Source of the DNA: Marinobacterium sedimentorum
GTDB lineage: Bacteria; Pseudomonadota; Gammaproteobacteria; Pseudomonadales; Balneatricaceae
Length of the DNA stretch: 64,000 bases
Assembly: GCF_024267675.1 (NCBI RefSeq)
Contig: NZ_JALDYX010000009.1
Span: forward strand, 1 to 64,000
Direction of reading: 5' to 3'
How positions within the stretch are numbered: position 1 is the stretch's first letter; every line of letters starts with the position of its first letter. The notes beneath the pieces are model-generated. The model was not told the origin of the DNA and did no database searches. It was given only the letters and a program-made list of their open reading frames with translations. A program made the translations under genes and the position numbers. Below are positions 27,810 through 36,779 of this stretch, one piece after another.

Positions 27810-30800
27810 GTGAACATCAGGCTGGGGCTTGTGCTGGGTAGGCTGGGCTGGTTCTGTGCCGGCCTGCTGTTGCTGATCGCCCTGCTGGTAACGCTGCTGC
27901 GCCAGTTTCTGCCGGCGGTGAGTGAATATCGCGAGGAACTGACCGTGCTGCTCAGTGAGCAGCTCGGCGTGCCGCTGGATATCGAACGCATTGATGCACA
28001 CTGGAGCGGCCGCTGGCCACAGCTGTCGGTGACTGGTGTGCGTTTTTTTGCCGATACCGATTCAGGCCCCGAAGTGCGTGCCCGGTTTGACCATCTCAGT
28101 GTTGAACTCGACCTTCCTGCCTCACTTTTCAATTTCACTCCAGTCTTCCGTCAGGCACAGCTGAGCGGTTTGCAGCTGACCTGGCGCGAGCGCGACGGTC
28201 GCTGGATGCATCGCCCCGGCGAAGGTGACGGCGGCAGTGGTTTCAAGGCCGACGCCTGGAACCGCATACTGGGGCTGGCCATGATTCAGCCCAATGTCAC
28301 CCTTTCCGATCTGGAGCTCACCCTGCTGCCAGAAGCAGGAGATCCCCGCGTGTTGCGCGCCCCCGAACTGCTGCTGCAGAACAGCAGTCGCGAGCACCAG
28401 TTGGGTGGCTCTCTGGTGCTGCCGGCGGCGGGCGACAAGGGAGCCGTACGTTTTGCCATCGAAACCCGCGGGGCCGGCGATAACCTGCTGCACGCACCCT
28501 ATGATTTTTACCTGTCGCTGGATGAGCTGGGCCCGGATCTGCTGAACCTGGAGCTGTTGCCGTTTCAGATCGACAGCCTGCGTGCCAGCACTGAGTTTTG
28601 GGGCCATTTCTCCGAGGGTCGACTGGAGCGTCTGCAGGGATCTGTCGCGGTGGCGGAGTTCTCCGCTGCATCCCCTGATCTGCCGGATATCAGTGACGCC
28701 CGTACCGGTTTTGCGCTCCTGCGCAGCGGTGATCGTTACCAGCTGCAGCTCAACGAGCTGAGGCTGAACAGTGCCGGCGCCGGGCTTGCCGTGCCACAGT
28801 TGCTGCTGGAGGCGCTTTGGCAGGACGGACAGCTCAAGCCCGGCCAGATTGCCGGCTCAGGCATTGATCTGGCCCCGCTGGCGCACTGGCTGCAGCAGCA
28901 GCCCTTCCTGCCCCAGGGGCTGAAGGACGCGTTGCTGCCGCTGGCGCCTACCGGTGTGCTGACCCGTTTTCGCGCCAACTGGCCTGAAAATGACGACTGG
29001 AGCGCCTTCGAATTGCAGGCGGATCTCGATCGTCTGTCGAGCGAGGCGGCCTGGGGCGCGCCCCGTGTCAGTGGTGTCAGCGGCCGTCTGGATGCGAACC
29101 TGAGCGGCGGCCGTATTCACCTGGACACGACTGATTTTGAGCTGTTTTTTCCCGATCTCTACGACCGTGGCTGGGCGTATGACAAGGCCGACGGCATAGT
29201 GCGCTGGTCGCTGGAGCCGGATGCAGTGGTGATCGGCAGCGAACTGCTGCACCTGACCAACGCCTCGGTATCGGCGGCGGGGCGGTTCAGCATGCGCCTG
29301 CCCTATGTGCATGAGGAGCAGACCGAGCTGACCCTTATGATCGGCATGACCGACAGCGACGCCCTGCAAACGGCAAACTATGTGCCGCCGGATGAGGTCG
29401 GACGCAGCCTGTATGACTGGCTGGCCGGTGCCATTCAGGGGGGCAGGGTGCAGCAGGGCGGGTTTCTGCTGCACGGCGGAACCCGGCGGCTGGGCGGGGG
29501 CGTGGCGCCCACGGTGCAGATGTTCTTCGATGTGGAGCAGGCCGATATGACCTATCAGCCCGGCTGGCCGGCGGTAAAGGACGGCAAGGTTTTTGTCATG
29601 CTGCGTGACGGGGCACTGCTGGTGGAGGTGGAGCAGGGACAGCTGATGGACTCCCGGGTTGAGCGCGCCCGCGTCTATCTGCAGGGGCCGGATGCGCCTC
29701 TGCAGATAGACGGGCTGCTTGCGGGGGATGCCGCCGATATTCATCGCCTGCTGATGGAGTCGCCGCTGCGCCCGCTGGTGGGGGACGCGCTGGCACAGTG
29801 GAAGCTCAAGGGATCTGCAGATACTGCGCTGCGACTTAAAATCCCGCTCAATGGCAAGCTGCTGCCCAGTGTCGGGGTTGCGACGCGTCTGGCTAATGGC
29901 ACCCTTGCGTCCGAGTCGCTGCGTCTGTCATTTTCCGACCTGCACGGCGATCTGCACTACAGCACAGAGAAGGGTCTGCGCACTGAACGGCTCGATGGCA
30001 AAATGCTCGGCCAGCCAGTGCGGGCCCAGATCAGCACCGCAGGCACCGAGCCCTGGCGTACCCGTGTCAGCCTGGCCGGTGAGCTGCCCATGACGCAGCT
30101 AGCCCAGTGGAGCGAGCTGAATATTCTGCAGGATCTCACCGGTAAAGCGGCCTATAACGCCCGCCTTGAGCTGTGCAGCGGTGCCGACGACTGCAATCGG
30201 CTGGTGATTGGCAGTGACCTTGCCGGCGTTGCGGTGCCCTGGCCCGGCTTTCTCGGCAAGCCGGCAGCAGAGCCGCGTGCCCTGTCGGTGGTGCTGGAGC
30301 TGAATGAGGGGGCGGTACGGCTGAACTACGACGAGCGTCTGCGGGCCGTGTTCGGGTTAGCGCCGCCGCTGCTGGGCCGTGGTCGGGTGACATTCGGCGG
30401 CGCCCGGCCCGAGCTGCCGTTGTCGGCCGGACTCTGGGTTGATGGGCGTGTCGAGTCTCTGAACACCGATCAGCTGGAGGCCTTCCTGCAGTCGCAGGGC
30501 TGGCTGGGTGACCTGGCTGGCGAGGCGGCGAGTTCGGCTGCAGATGTCGCCGATGAGACTCTGGCGCTGCGGGCGGTGGATGTGCAGGTCGGTCAGCTGG
30601 ATGTGCGCGGCATGCCATTTAGCCAGGCCAGTGTGCACCTGGGCACGGCGCCCTGGCAGTTGTATGTGCAGAGTACGCAAATGGATGCCACCCTGGACTG
30701 GCCGGCGCAGTCAGGGCAGCCCTATCGACTGCAGGTCAAGGCGCTGAACCTGCCTGAGCCCGAGTCCAGCTCCACTGTGGCTCAGTCAGCAGCCGGGCAA

Positions 30801-31652
30801 GCGGGGTCCGCCCCGGAACCGATTGACCTCAGTGGCATGCCGGCGGTGGATGTCAGCATCAGTAGCCTGAGCCTGGGAGCGCGGAATCTCGGGCGCTGGC
30901 AGTTTGCGCTGCGCCCGCAAAGCGGACGTCTGGCGATTGAGGCGATTGAAGGGCGTATCGGCGGGCTGGATGTTCGCGGTGAGGGTAGCTGGCGCGAGCT
31001 GCCGGCTATCAGTACGGAGCTGACCCTCAAGCTGCAGGGGGGGGATATCGGTGCCCTGCTCGAGGTCTGGGGCAGCGGGCGGGTGCTCAGGTCCGACGCG
31101 ACCGATGCCTATCTGCAGCTAGGCTGGCTAAGCCGGCCCTGGGATATATCGCTGGCCCAGGCGCAGGGCGAGCTGGCCTTCAGGCTTGAGGACGGGCGCA
31201 TCATCGAAAGCGGGGGTGCCAGCAATATATTGCGCATTTTCGGTATTCTGAACCTCAACAGCCTGGCGCGGCGCTTCAAGCTGGATTTTTCCGACTTGCT
31301 GAAAAGCGGCCTGGCCTACGACAGCCTGTCGGGGCGTTATCGCTTTGAACGTGGCCTGGCCAGAACCCTTGAGCCGCTGCGCCTGCAGGGCCCTTCCGCC
31401 GACATGACCATGACCGGCAGCCTGAATCTGCTGAGTGAAACTGTGGAGCAGGAAATGGAAGTGACCCTGCCGCTGACCAGCAATATACCGCTGGCGGCGG
31501 TGCTGCTGGGGGCACCCCAGGTGGCCGGCGCAATGTTCCTGATCGACAAGCTCATTGGTGACAAGCTGGAAAAGGTGACCACGATTCGCTACCGCGTGTC
31601 CGGTGACTGGAATGATCCCGAGGTGTCGGTCATGCGATCAGGGTCGCCTTAG
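27810..31652 (+). CDS. yhdP: AsmA-like envelope protein YhdP
   Basis: A 1280-aa member of the TIGR02099/YhdP family. An N-terminal signal-anchor (FCAGLLLLIALLVTLLRQFL, about 13-32) holds a very long periplasmic beta-rich chain. The N-terminal YhdP block (YREELTVLLSEQLGVPLDIERI) and the C-terminal AsmA-like repeats (SDLLKSGLAYDSLSGRYRFE) are visible. In E. coli YhdP, TamB and YdbH carry phospholipids from inner to outer membrane. GTG at 27810 follows GGAG. It is transcribed with rng and the downstream amidase gene. Confidence 0.93.
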   Translation: MNIRLGLVLGRLGWFCAGLLLLIALLVTLLRQFLPAVSEYREELTVLLSEQLGVPLDIERIDAHWSGRWPQLSVTGVRFFADTDSGPEVRARFDHLSVELDLPASLFNFTPVFRQAQLSGLQLTWRERDGRWMHRPGEGDGGSGFKADAWNRILGLAMIQPNVTLSDLELTLLPEAGDPRVLRAPELLLQNSSREHQLGGSLVLPAAGDKGAVRFAIETRGAGDNLLHAPYDFYLSLDELGPDLLNLELLPFQIDSLRASTEFWGHFSEGRLERLQGSVAVAEFSAASPDLPDISDARTGFALLRSGDRYQLQLNELRLNSAGAGLAVPQLLLEALWQDGQLKPGQIAGSGIDLAPLAHWLQQQPFLPQGLKDALLPLAPTGVLTRFRANWPENDDWSAFELQADLDRLSSEAAWGAPRVSGVSGRLDANLSGGRIHLDTTDFELFFPDLYDRGWAYDKADGIVRWSLEPDAVVIGSELLHLTNASVSAAGRFSMRLPYVHEEQTELTLMIGMTDSDALQTANYVPPDEVGRSLYDWLAGAIQGGRVQQGGFLLHGGTRRLGGGVAPTVQMFFDVEQADMTYQPGWPAVKDGKVFVMLRDGALLVEVEQGQLMDSRVERARVYLQGPDAPLQIDGLLAGDAADIHRLLMESPLRPLVGDALAQWKLKGSADTALRLKIPLNGKLLPSVGVATRLANGTLASESLRLSFSDLHGDLHYSTEKGLRTERLDGKMLGQPVRAQISTAGTEPWRTRVSLAGELPMTQLAQWSELNILQDLTGKAAYNARLELCSGADDCNRLVIGSDLAGVAVPWPGFLGKPAAEPRALSVVLELNEGAVRLNYDERLRAVFGLAPPLLGRGRVTFGGARPELPLSAGLWVDGRVESLNTDQLEAFLQSQGWLGDLAGEAASSAADVADETLALRAVDVQVGQLDVRGMPFSQASVHLGTAPWQLYVQSTQMDATLDWPAQSGQPYRLQVKALNLPEPESSSTVAQSAAGQAGSAPEPIDLSGMPAVDVSISSLSLGARNLGRWQFALRPQSGRLAIEAIEGRIGGLDVRGEGSWRELPAISTELTLKLQGGDIGALLEVWGSGRVLRSDATDAYLQLGWLSRPWDISLAQAQGELAFRLEDGRIIESGGASNILRIFGILNLNSLARRFKLDFSDLLKSGLAYDSLSGRYRFERGLARTLEPLRLQGPSADMTMTGSLNLLSETVEQEMEVTLPLTSNIPLAAVLLGAPQVAGAMFLIDKLIGDKLEKVTTIRYRVSGDWNDPEVSVMRSGSP

Positions 31653-31733
31653 CAGGGGCCCTTGGGGGGCTGAGCGTTGGGGTCTGCCGCTCGACAGATC
31701 AGCGGTAAATCAAGTTTCAAACTGGAGGTGAAG

Positions 31734-32567
31734 ATGTCGCGCTGCGCTCTAGTACAGATGGTGTCGGGGCCCGATTTTGAGGCTAATCTCAGCGCCGCCG
31801 AGCGGCTGGTGCGTGCGGCCGCCGCCGAAGGCGCTCGTCTGGTGCTGCTGCCGGAAAATTTCGCCCTGTTCGACTCATCCGGCTTGCGAGCCCTTGCCTG
31901 TGCCCAGGGTCAGGGCGAGCTGCAGCACCGCCTCAGTGCTTTGGCCAGGGATGCCGGTGTCTGGCTGGTCGCGGGTTCTGTGCCGCTCATGCGGCGCAAG
32001 GATGGCGGCGAGGTGGCCGATGGGCGGGTGCGTTCCGCCAGTCTCGTATTTGATGATCAGGGTCAGCAGCGGGCGCGTTACGACAAGCGGCACCTGTTTG
32101 ATGTCGATGTGGCGGATGCCCAGCAGAGTTATCGCGAATCCGCCTATATCGAGCCTGGCAGTGAGATAGTGCTTGTAGACACGCCCTGTGGGCGCCTGGG
32201 GCTGAGTATCTGTTACGACCTGCGCTTTGCTGATCATTACCAGCGTTTGCGCGATGCTGGCGCCGAGTTGATCAGCGTGCCCTCGGCCTTTACGGCCGTC
32301 ACTGGCGCTGCGCACTGGGAGTTGCTGTTGCGGGCCCGGGCGGTGGAGTTCCAGTGTTATGTGCTGGGGGCCAATCAGGGGGGCCAGCATGGCGGGGGGC
32401 GTGAAACCTGGGGGCATTCCATGATTGTCGATCCCTGGGGGGCGGTGAGCGCCTCACTGTCCCTGGGCGAGGGCTGGTGCAGTGCCGAGATCAATCTGGA
32501 TGAGCTGCAACGCCTGCGCCAGCGCATGCCGGTGAGCGAGCATCGCCGCAGGGCGCTTATCGGATAA
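31734..32567 (+). CDS. Nitrilase-superfamily amidase (deaminated-glutathione amidase/Nit type)
   Basis: A 277-aa carbon-nitrogen hydrolase. The catalytic triad is clear: Glu in LLPENFAL near 43, Lys in YDKRHLFD near 111 and Cys in LSICYDLRF near 154. By family it resembles Nit1/YbeM-type enzymes that repair deaminated glutathione or act as omega-amidases. ATG at 31734 has a perfect GGAGGTGAAG site; an earlier Met at 31677 is only an upstream in-frame codon. It ends at a strong terminator. In Pseudomonas tldD follows here, but it does not in this window. Confidence 0.9.
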   Translation: MSRCALVQMVSGPDFEANLSAAERLVRAAAAEGARLVLLPENFALFDSSGLRALACAQGQGELQHRLSALARDAGVWLVAGSVPLMRRKDGGEVADGRVRSASLVFDDQGQQRARYDKRHLFDVDVADAQQSYRESAYIEPGSEIVLVDTPCGRLGLSICYDLRFADHYQRLRDAGAELISVPSAFTAVTGAAHWELLLRARAVEFQCYVLGANQGGQHGGGRETWGHSMIVDPWGAVSASLSLGEGWCSAEINLDELQRLRQRMPVSEHRRRALIG

Positions 32568-32584
32568 CGCCTGAGCTGCACAGT

Positions 32585-32622
32585 AAAAAGCCGGAGCTGC
32601 ACAGTGCAACTCCGGCTTTTTT
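32585..32622. terminator. Bidirectional terminator between the amidase gene and yjgA
   Basis: AAAAAGCCGGAG (32585-32596) pairs with CTCCGGCTTTTT across a 13-nt loop and is followed by T. Flanking A and T runs let it stop both convergent units. Confidence 0.9.
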
Positions 32623-32652
32623 GTCTGCGCTCCCGGCGAGGCCTGGTCCGAT

Positions 32653-33186
32653 TCAGCTGGGTTCTTCAGCCAGTTCGCGCAGGTACTTGAACAGCTTGCG
32701 GGAGCTGGCCGGCGGCTTCTGCTGCTGGGCCTCGCGCTGTGCATTGCGTATCAGCTGGCGCAGATGCTGAATATCGGCGTGGGGAAAGGCGGCCACATAG
32801 TCGGTCAGATCGTCGGGCGTACCGTTGATCAGGCGGTCGCGCCAGCGCTCCAGGCGATGGAAGTGGGCGTCGTGGGCCTGCTTGCCAGCCTCGAAGCTAT
32901 CCATCGTCTGGCTGATACCATCGGTATCGGCGAGGCGCATCAGGCGGCCGATGTATTGCAGCTGGCGGCGAATGGCCTCGCCCTTTTTCAGCCGGCGGCA
33001 TTCGTCCACCGCTTCGCGCAGGGTCTCGTCCATCGGGACCTTGGCCAGCTGATCCTTGTTCAGCGCGACCAGCTTCTTGCCCAGTTCCTGCAGCGCGTGC
33101 ATGTCGCGTTTGGCCTGGCTTTTACTGACCCACTCTTCGTCCTGGTCGGTGGGGTCTATGTGATCAAAATCTTCTTCGTTGGTCAT
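32653..33186 (-). CDS. yjgA: Ribosome-associated protein YjgA/DarP (DUF615)
   Basis: A 177-aa acidic-then-basic protein of the DUF615 family, shown in E. coli to help late 50S subunit maturation. EWVSKSQAKRDMHALQELGKKLVAL (residues about 18-42) is its signature, followed by RRQLQYIGRLMR and WRDRLI...LTDYVAAFP. Length is usual. It lies 12 bp downstream of mgtE on the same strand. In Pseudomonas this gene neighbours tldD and pmbA, which are absent here. Confidence 0.93.
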   Translation of the reverse strand: MTNEEDFDHIDPTDQDEEWVSKSQAKRDMHALQELGKKLVALNKDQLAKVPMDETLREAVDECRRLKKGEAIRRQLQYIGRLMRLADTDGISQTMDSFEAGKQAHDAHFHRLERWRDRLINGTPDDLTDYVAAFPHADIQHLRQLIRNAQREAQQQKPPASSRKLFKYLRELAEEPS

Positions 33187-33197
33187 AGGTCGGTTCT

Positions 33198-34547
33198 TTA
33201 GCTGTAAAAGTAGGTAGCCAGTCCGAGGAAGGCGAAGAAGCCTACAACATCGGTAATGGTGGTGAGCAGAACGCTGCCGGCCAGGGCCGGGTCTATGCCG
33301 GCGGCCTTGAGGCCGATGGGCAGCAGAGTGCCGGCAAGAGCGCCGGCAATCAGGTTGATAACGATGGCGGCGGCGATAATGCCACCGATATAGATATCCT
33401 GAAACCAGATAATGGCGACAGCGGCGACCACGGCGGCCCAGAGCAGGCCGTTGAGGGCGCCGGCGACCAGCTCGCGATTCAGCAGCCAGCCGATGTTGCT
33501 TCGCTCCACGTGGCCCAGCGCCTGGCCGCGAATCACCAGCGTCAGCGTCTGGCTGCCGGCGATACCGCCCATGGAGGCGACGATCGGCATCAGCACGGCC
33601 AGTGCAACGACTTTCTCGATGGTCGCTTCAAACACGCCGATCACGGCCGAGGCGATAAAAGCGGTGAGCAGGTTGATACCCAGCCAGATGGCGCGGTTGC
33701 GCGTCGTTCGCAGCAGCGGTGCAAAGGTGTCGGCGTCTTCCCCCAGACCCGCCATGCTCATCAGGGAGTGGTCGGCATCTTCACGGATAACGTCGACCAC
33801 GTCATCGATGGTAATACGGCCGAGCAGTTTGCCGTCTTCGTCTATTACCGGCGCGGAAACCAGGTCGTGCTGCTCGAACAGCTGGGCGACTTCGCTGTCC
33901 GTCATGGTGGCTTCAATGGGCTCAATGTCGGTGCTCATGATTTCGCGCACCAGCATGTCGGGATCCGACACCAGCAGTTTGGTCAGGGGCAGGATGCCGA
34001 TGTAGGCGTCTCTGCGGCTGACCACGAACAGACTGTCGGTCATGTCCGGTATTTCCTTGTGGCGGCGAATATAGCGCAGCGCCGTTTCAACCGTGATGTC
34101 CGGCCGGATCGTCACGGTGTCGGTGTTCATCAGCCCGCCGGCGGTGTCCTCGTCGTAGGACAGCACCTGCTCGACCCGGGCACGGTTTTGAATATCCATG
34201 GTCTGCAGCAGTTCGCGCATGATGCGCTCCGGCAGCTGCTGCAGCAGGTCGGCCATGTCGTCAATATCCAGGCCTTCAGTGATTTCCAGGACTTCCCGGG
34301 TTTCCATGCGGCTGAGGATTTCGGCCTGGACGTCATAGCCCAGGTGCTGCAGCACATCACCTTCCAGGTCCTTGTTGACCAGGCCCCAGAGCAGCTGGCG
34401 CTCTTTGGGCGGGGACTTGTCCAGCAGATGGGCGATCTCCACCGGGCGCATGCTGTTATTCAGCGTATAGCGCACCTGACGCAGTTCACCGCTGTCCATG
34501 GCGGCGTTCAGTCGTTCAATTGGGGAGAGAGGCTCTTTGCTGCTCAT
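33198..34547 (-). CDS. mgtE: Magnesium transporter MgtE
   Basis: A 449-aa Mg2+ channel. The N-terminal helical domain (about 1-130, MRPVEIAHLLDKSPPKERQLL) is followed by the YDEDTAGGLMNTD linker. Two CBS domains follow (about 140-260, with VSRRDAYIGILPL and APVIDEDGKLLGRITIDDVVD), then a five-helix membrane domain (LAVLMPIVASMGGIAGSQTL, LTTITDVVGFFAFLGLA). The cytoplasmic domains close the pore when Mg2+ is plentiful. ATG at 34547 is preceded by AAGGATG; the frame extends 15 codons further upstream without support. Confidence 0.95.
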   Translation of the reverse strand: MSSKEPLSPIERLNAAMDSGELRQVRYTLNNSMRPVEIAHLLDKSPPKERQLLWGLVNKDLEGDVLQHLGYDVQAEILSRMETREVLEITEGLDIDDMADLLQQLPERIMRELLQTMDIQNRARVEQVLSYDEDTAGGLMNTDTVTIRPDITVETALRYIRRHKEIPDMTDSLFVVSRRDAYIGILPLTKLLVSDPDMLVREIMSTDIEPIEATMTDSEVAQLFEQHDLVSAPVIDEDGKLLGRITIDDVVDVIREDADHSLMSMAGLGEDADTFAPLLRTTRNRAIWLGINLLTAFIASAVIGVFEATIEKVVALAVLMPIVASMGGIAGSQTLTLVIRGQALGHVERSNIGWLLNRELVAGALNGLLWAAVVAAVAIIWFQDIYIGGIIAAAIVINLIAGALAGTLLPIGLKAAGIDPALAGSVLLTTITDVVGFFAFLGLATYFYS

Positions 34548-34721
34548 GACATCCTTGCGCTGTCCAGGGGCTGGTCGGGAAGGGAAACTCAACTGGCTTT
34601 GCCCCGGGTGCCGTGCTGGACGGCTCGGGCCTTTAGGCCGGTCCGGGGGGCACAGTATACCGGAATCAGGGGGCGGGTATCAGCGGAGGCGGGCGTCGGG
34701 CGGGGTGCAAAAACAGGTTTT

Positions 34722-34991
34722 TTATTCGCCTTCGCCAAAATAGTCATCGATGAGGGCGGTGACGGCATCAATGGCAGCCTGTTCGTCTTCTCCCTCGGCG
34801 CGAATCAGTAGTTCGGTGCCCTTGCTGGCGGCGAGCATCATGACGGACATGATGCTTTTTCCGTCGACTTCGCGGCCATCCTTGTTGATGCGGATCTGGC
34901 TGGAAAATTTCCCGGTGGTGCTGATGAGCTTGGCGGCAGCACGGGCATGGAGCCCGAGCTTATTTATAATTGTGACGTGCTTTTCGATCAT
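34722..34991 (-). CDS. ptsO: Nitrogen-PTS phosphocarrier NPr (HPr family)
   Basis: An 89-aa HPr-fold protein. The phosphorylated His15 sits in NKLGLHARAAAKL. GKSIMSVMMLAASKGTEL (about 44-61) includes the Ser-region usual in HPr. It receives phosphate from EI-Ntr and passes it to PtsN (EIIA-Ntr), encoded nearby. It lies 42 bp after rapZ in the rpoN-hpf-ptsN-rapZ-ptsO cluster. Confidence 0.95.
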   Translation of the reverse strand: MIEKHVTIINKLGLHARAAAKLISTTGKFSSQIRINKDGREVDGKSIMSVMMLAASKGTELLIRAEGEDEQAAIDAVTALIDDYFGEGE

Positions 34992-35033
34992 GCCGGGGCT
35001 AGTCCTCGATCAATATATCCATTTGTCCCGCGG

Positions 35034-35894
35034 TTAATTCAGTTCGCGATGACGGACATGCACATTATCCACAGACCGCCGGAAATGACCAGCGAGTTGC
35101 TCTGCGATAAAGACCGAGCGGTGCTGCCCGCCGGTACAGCCGATGCCGACGGTGATATAGCTGCGGTTGTTGCTCTTGAAGCGGGGTAGCCATTTAGCGA
35201 TGAAGTCGCGGATGTCGCCGGTCATTTCCGCCACTTCCGGTGCCTGTTCGAGAAAGCGGATGACGGGGTCATCAAGGCCGGTAAAGCCGCGCAGTTCCGG
35301 AATCCAGAAGGGGTTGGGCAGCACCCGCACGTCGAAGGTGAAATCGACATCCAGCGGCACGCCGTGCTTGAAGCCAAAGGATTCGAACTGAATCGAGAGC
35401 TGCTGCTCGGTGCGCTGGGACACGCGCAGCTTGATGCTGTCCCGCAGGTCATACAGCTTGAGGCGGGTGGTGTCGATGCGCAGGTCAGCCATGTTGGCAA
35501 TGGGTTCGAGCAGTAACCGCTCGTTTTCAATCGCCTGCTGCAGACCGGTGTTATCGCCGGACAGTGGGTGTTTGCGCCGCGTGGCACTGTAGCGTTTGAG
35601 CAGCGTCGGGTCCGAGGCATCCAGGTAAAGGACCTCGGTATTGACCTCGCTATAGCGGGTGCGCATGTTCTTGAGCAGCTTGGGAAGCTGGCGCAGGTTG
35701 CTCAACAGGTTGCGGGCATCAATGCTGACCGCCAGTTTTTCCGGCGGCATCGGGTCCTTTAGCATCTGCTCGATCAGGCTGGGCAGCAGCAGGGCGGGAA
35801 GGTTGTCGATACAGTAGAAATCGACATCTTCCAGTGCCTGCAGCGCGGTGCTTTTGCCGGAGCCGGACAGGCCACTGATGACCACCAGCTTCAT
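35034..35894 (-). CDS. rapZ: RNase adapter protein RapZ
   Basis: A 286-aa P-loop protein. MKLVVISGLSGSGKSTALQA holds the Walker A motif and DFYCIDNLPALLLPSL the next conserved block. The C-terminal domain shows DVDFTFDVRVLPNPFWIPEL and ITVGIGCTGGQHRSVFIAEQ. In E. coli RapZ senses glucosamine-6-phosphate and steers RNase E to the sRNA GlmZ. ATG at 35894 matches the family start; the frame continues upstream into the ptsN region but without homology. Confidence 0.95.
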   Translation of the reverse strand: MKLVVISGLSGSGKSTALQALEDVDFYCIDNLPALLLPSLIEQMLKDPMPPEKLAVSIDARNLLSNLRQLPKLLKNMRTRYSEVNTEVLYLDASDPTLLKRYSATRRKHPLSGDNTGLQQAIENERLLLEPIANMADLRIDTTRLKLYDLRDSIKLRVSQRTEQQLSIQFESFGFKHGVPLDVDFTFDVRVLPNPFWIPELRGFTGLDDPVIRFLEQAPEVAEMTGDIRDFIAKWLPRFKSNNRSYITVGIGCTGGQHRSVFIAEQLAGHFRRSVDNVHVRHRELN

Positions 35895-35961
35895 GCGGGT
35901 GCCATCCGGCGGGATACTGTGGGAAGTAATGCCTGCAAGGCCTGTGACATGGGATTTGTAC

Positions 35962-36420
35962 TCAGTGCGATGCCAGACGCAGGGCAGTATCAAAGAGCTG
36001 CTGGTCAGAGGTGGTATCGCGAAGCGCCGTCAGTACTTCTGCGCGGCTGAAGAGTTCGGCCAGCATGGCCAGGGTTTGCAAATGCTCATCGCTGGCCTCG
36101 GAGGGCACCAGCAGTACAAAAAGCAGATCCACCGGCTGGTTGTCGATGGCGTCAAAGTCAATGGGTTCGGCGAGCTTGATCATCATGCCGCTGGCCTGGG
36201 TGGCGTTCTCAAGCCTGCAGTGCGGAATGGCGATGCCGCTGCCAATACCGGTGCTGCCAAGCCGTTCCCGGCCAATCAGGCCGCTGAAGATTTCTTCAGC
36301 GGCCAGCCCTTGTGCCTGCTCGGCGATCAGGTTACTGGCTGTTTCCAGTACACGTTTTTTGCTGCCCCCATCAAGGTTGCAGAATGTCAGGGCGGGGGTC
36401 AGCAGTTCATGCAGATACAT
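35962..36420 (-). CDS. ptsN: Nitrogen regulatory EIIA component PtsN
   Basis: A 152-aa EIIA-Ntr. The phospho-acceptor His67 is in SGIAIPHCRL, after the conserved LIGRERLGSTGIG block. MIKLAEPIDFDAIDNQPVDL and LFVLLVPSEASDEHLQTLA follow, as in E. coli PtsN. It accepts phosphate from NPr (ptsO) and regulates K+ transport and nitrogen or stress responses. It lies 18 bp after hpf. Confidence 0.95.
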   Translation of the reverse strand: MYLHELLTPALTFCNLDGGSKKRVLETASNLIAEQAQGLAAEEIFSGLIGRERLGSTGIGSGIAIPHCRLENATQASGMMIKLAEPIDFDAIDNQPVDLLFVLLVPSEASDEHLQTLAMLAELFSRAEVLTALRDTTSDQQLFDTALRLASH

Positions 36421-36438
36421 GGGCGTATTTGTATACCG

Positions 36439-36729
36439 TTATTTGTGGTTTTTGATTTTTTCTTTGTGCTTGATGATTTGACGGTCAAGCTTGTCGGTCA
36501 GACCATCGATGGCGGCGTACATGTCCTGGTGTTCGTGAGTCGCAAACAACTTGCCTCCTGCAAGATGGACATCGGCTTCGGCCTGCTGGCGTAGCTTTTC
36601 TACACTCAGGGTAACCTGGACGTTGGTGATGTTATCAAAGTGCCGCTCAAGCTTGCCGAATTTACTATGTACATACTCGTGCAGTGCATCGGTGAGTTCG
36701 ACGTGATGTCCTGTGATGTTGATCTGCAT
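36439..36729 (-). CDS. hpf: Ribosome hibernation promoting factor (short HPF)
   Basis: A 96-aa short-type HPF/YhbH that binds the 30S decoding region and promotes 100S dimers in stationary phase. MQINITGHHVELTDALHEYV and KFGKLERHFDNITNVQVTLS are canonical, as is ADVHLAGGKLFATHEHQDMY. There is no C-terminal extension of the long HPF type. It lies 50 bp after rpoN in the usual order. Confidence 0.95.
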   Translation of the reverse strand: MQINITGHHVELTDALHEYVHSKFGKLERHFDNITNVQVTLSVEKLRQQAEADVHLAGGKLFATHEHQDMYAAIDGLTDKLDRQIIKHKEKIKNHK

Positions 36730-36779
36730 AGTCTTCTCCTAGTCAACAGCGGCGAAAGATCGCCTTGTTCGCATCTCAA

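Noticed and set aside
26295..28001. 568-codon open frame on the minus strand, antisense to rng
   Set aside because: It mirrors the third-position GC bias of rng, its His/Gln-rich translation has no recognisable domain, and rng and yhdP are beyond doubt.
33510..34811. 433-codon plus-strand frame opposite mgtE
   Set aside because: His/Gly/Gln-rich antisense shadow of mgtE without any domain.
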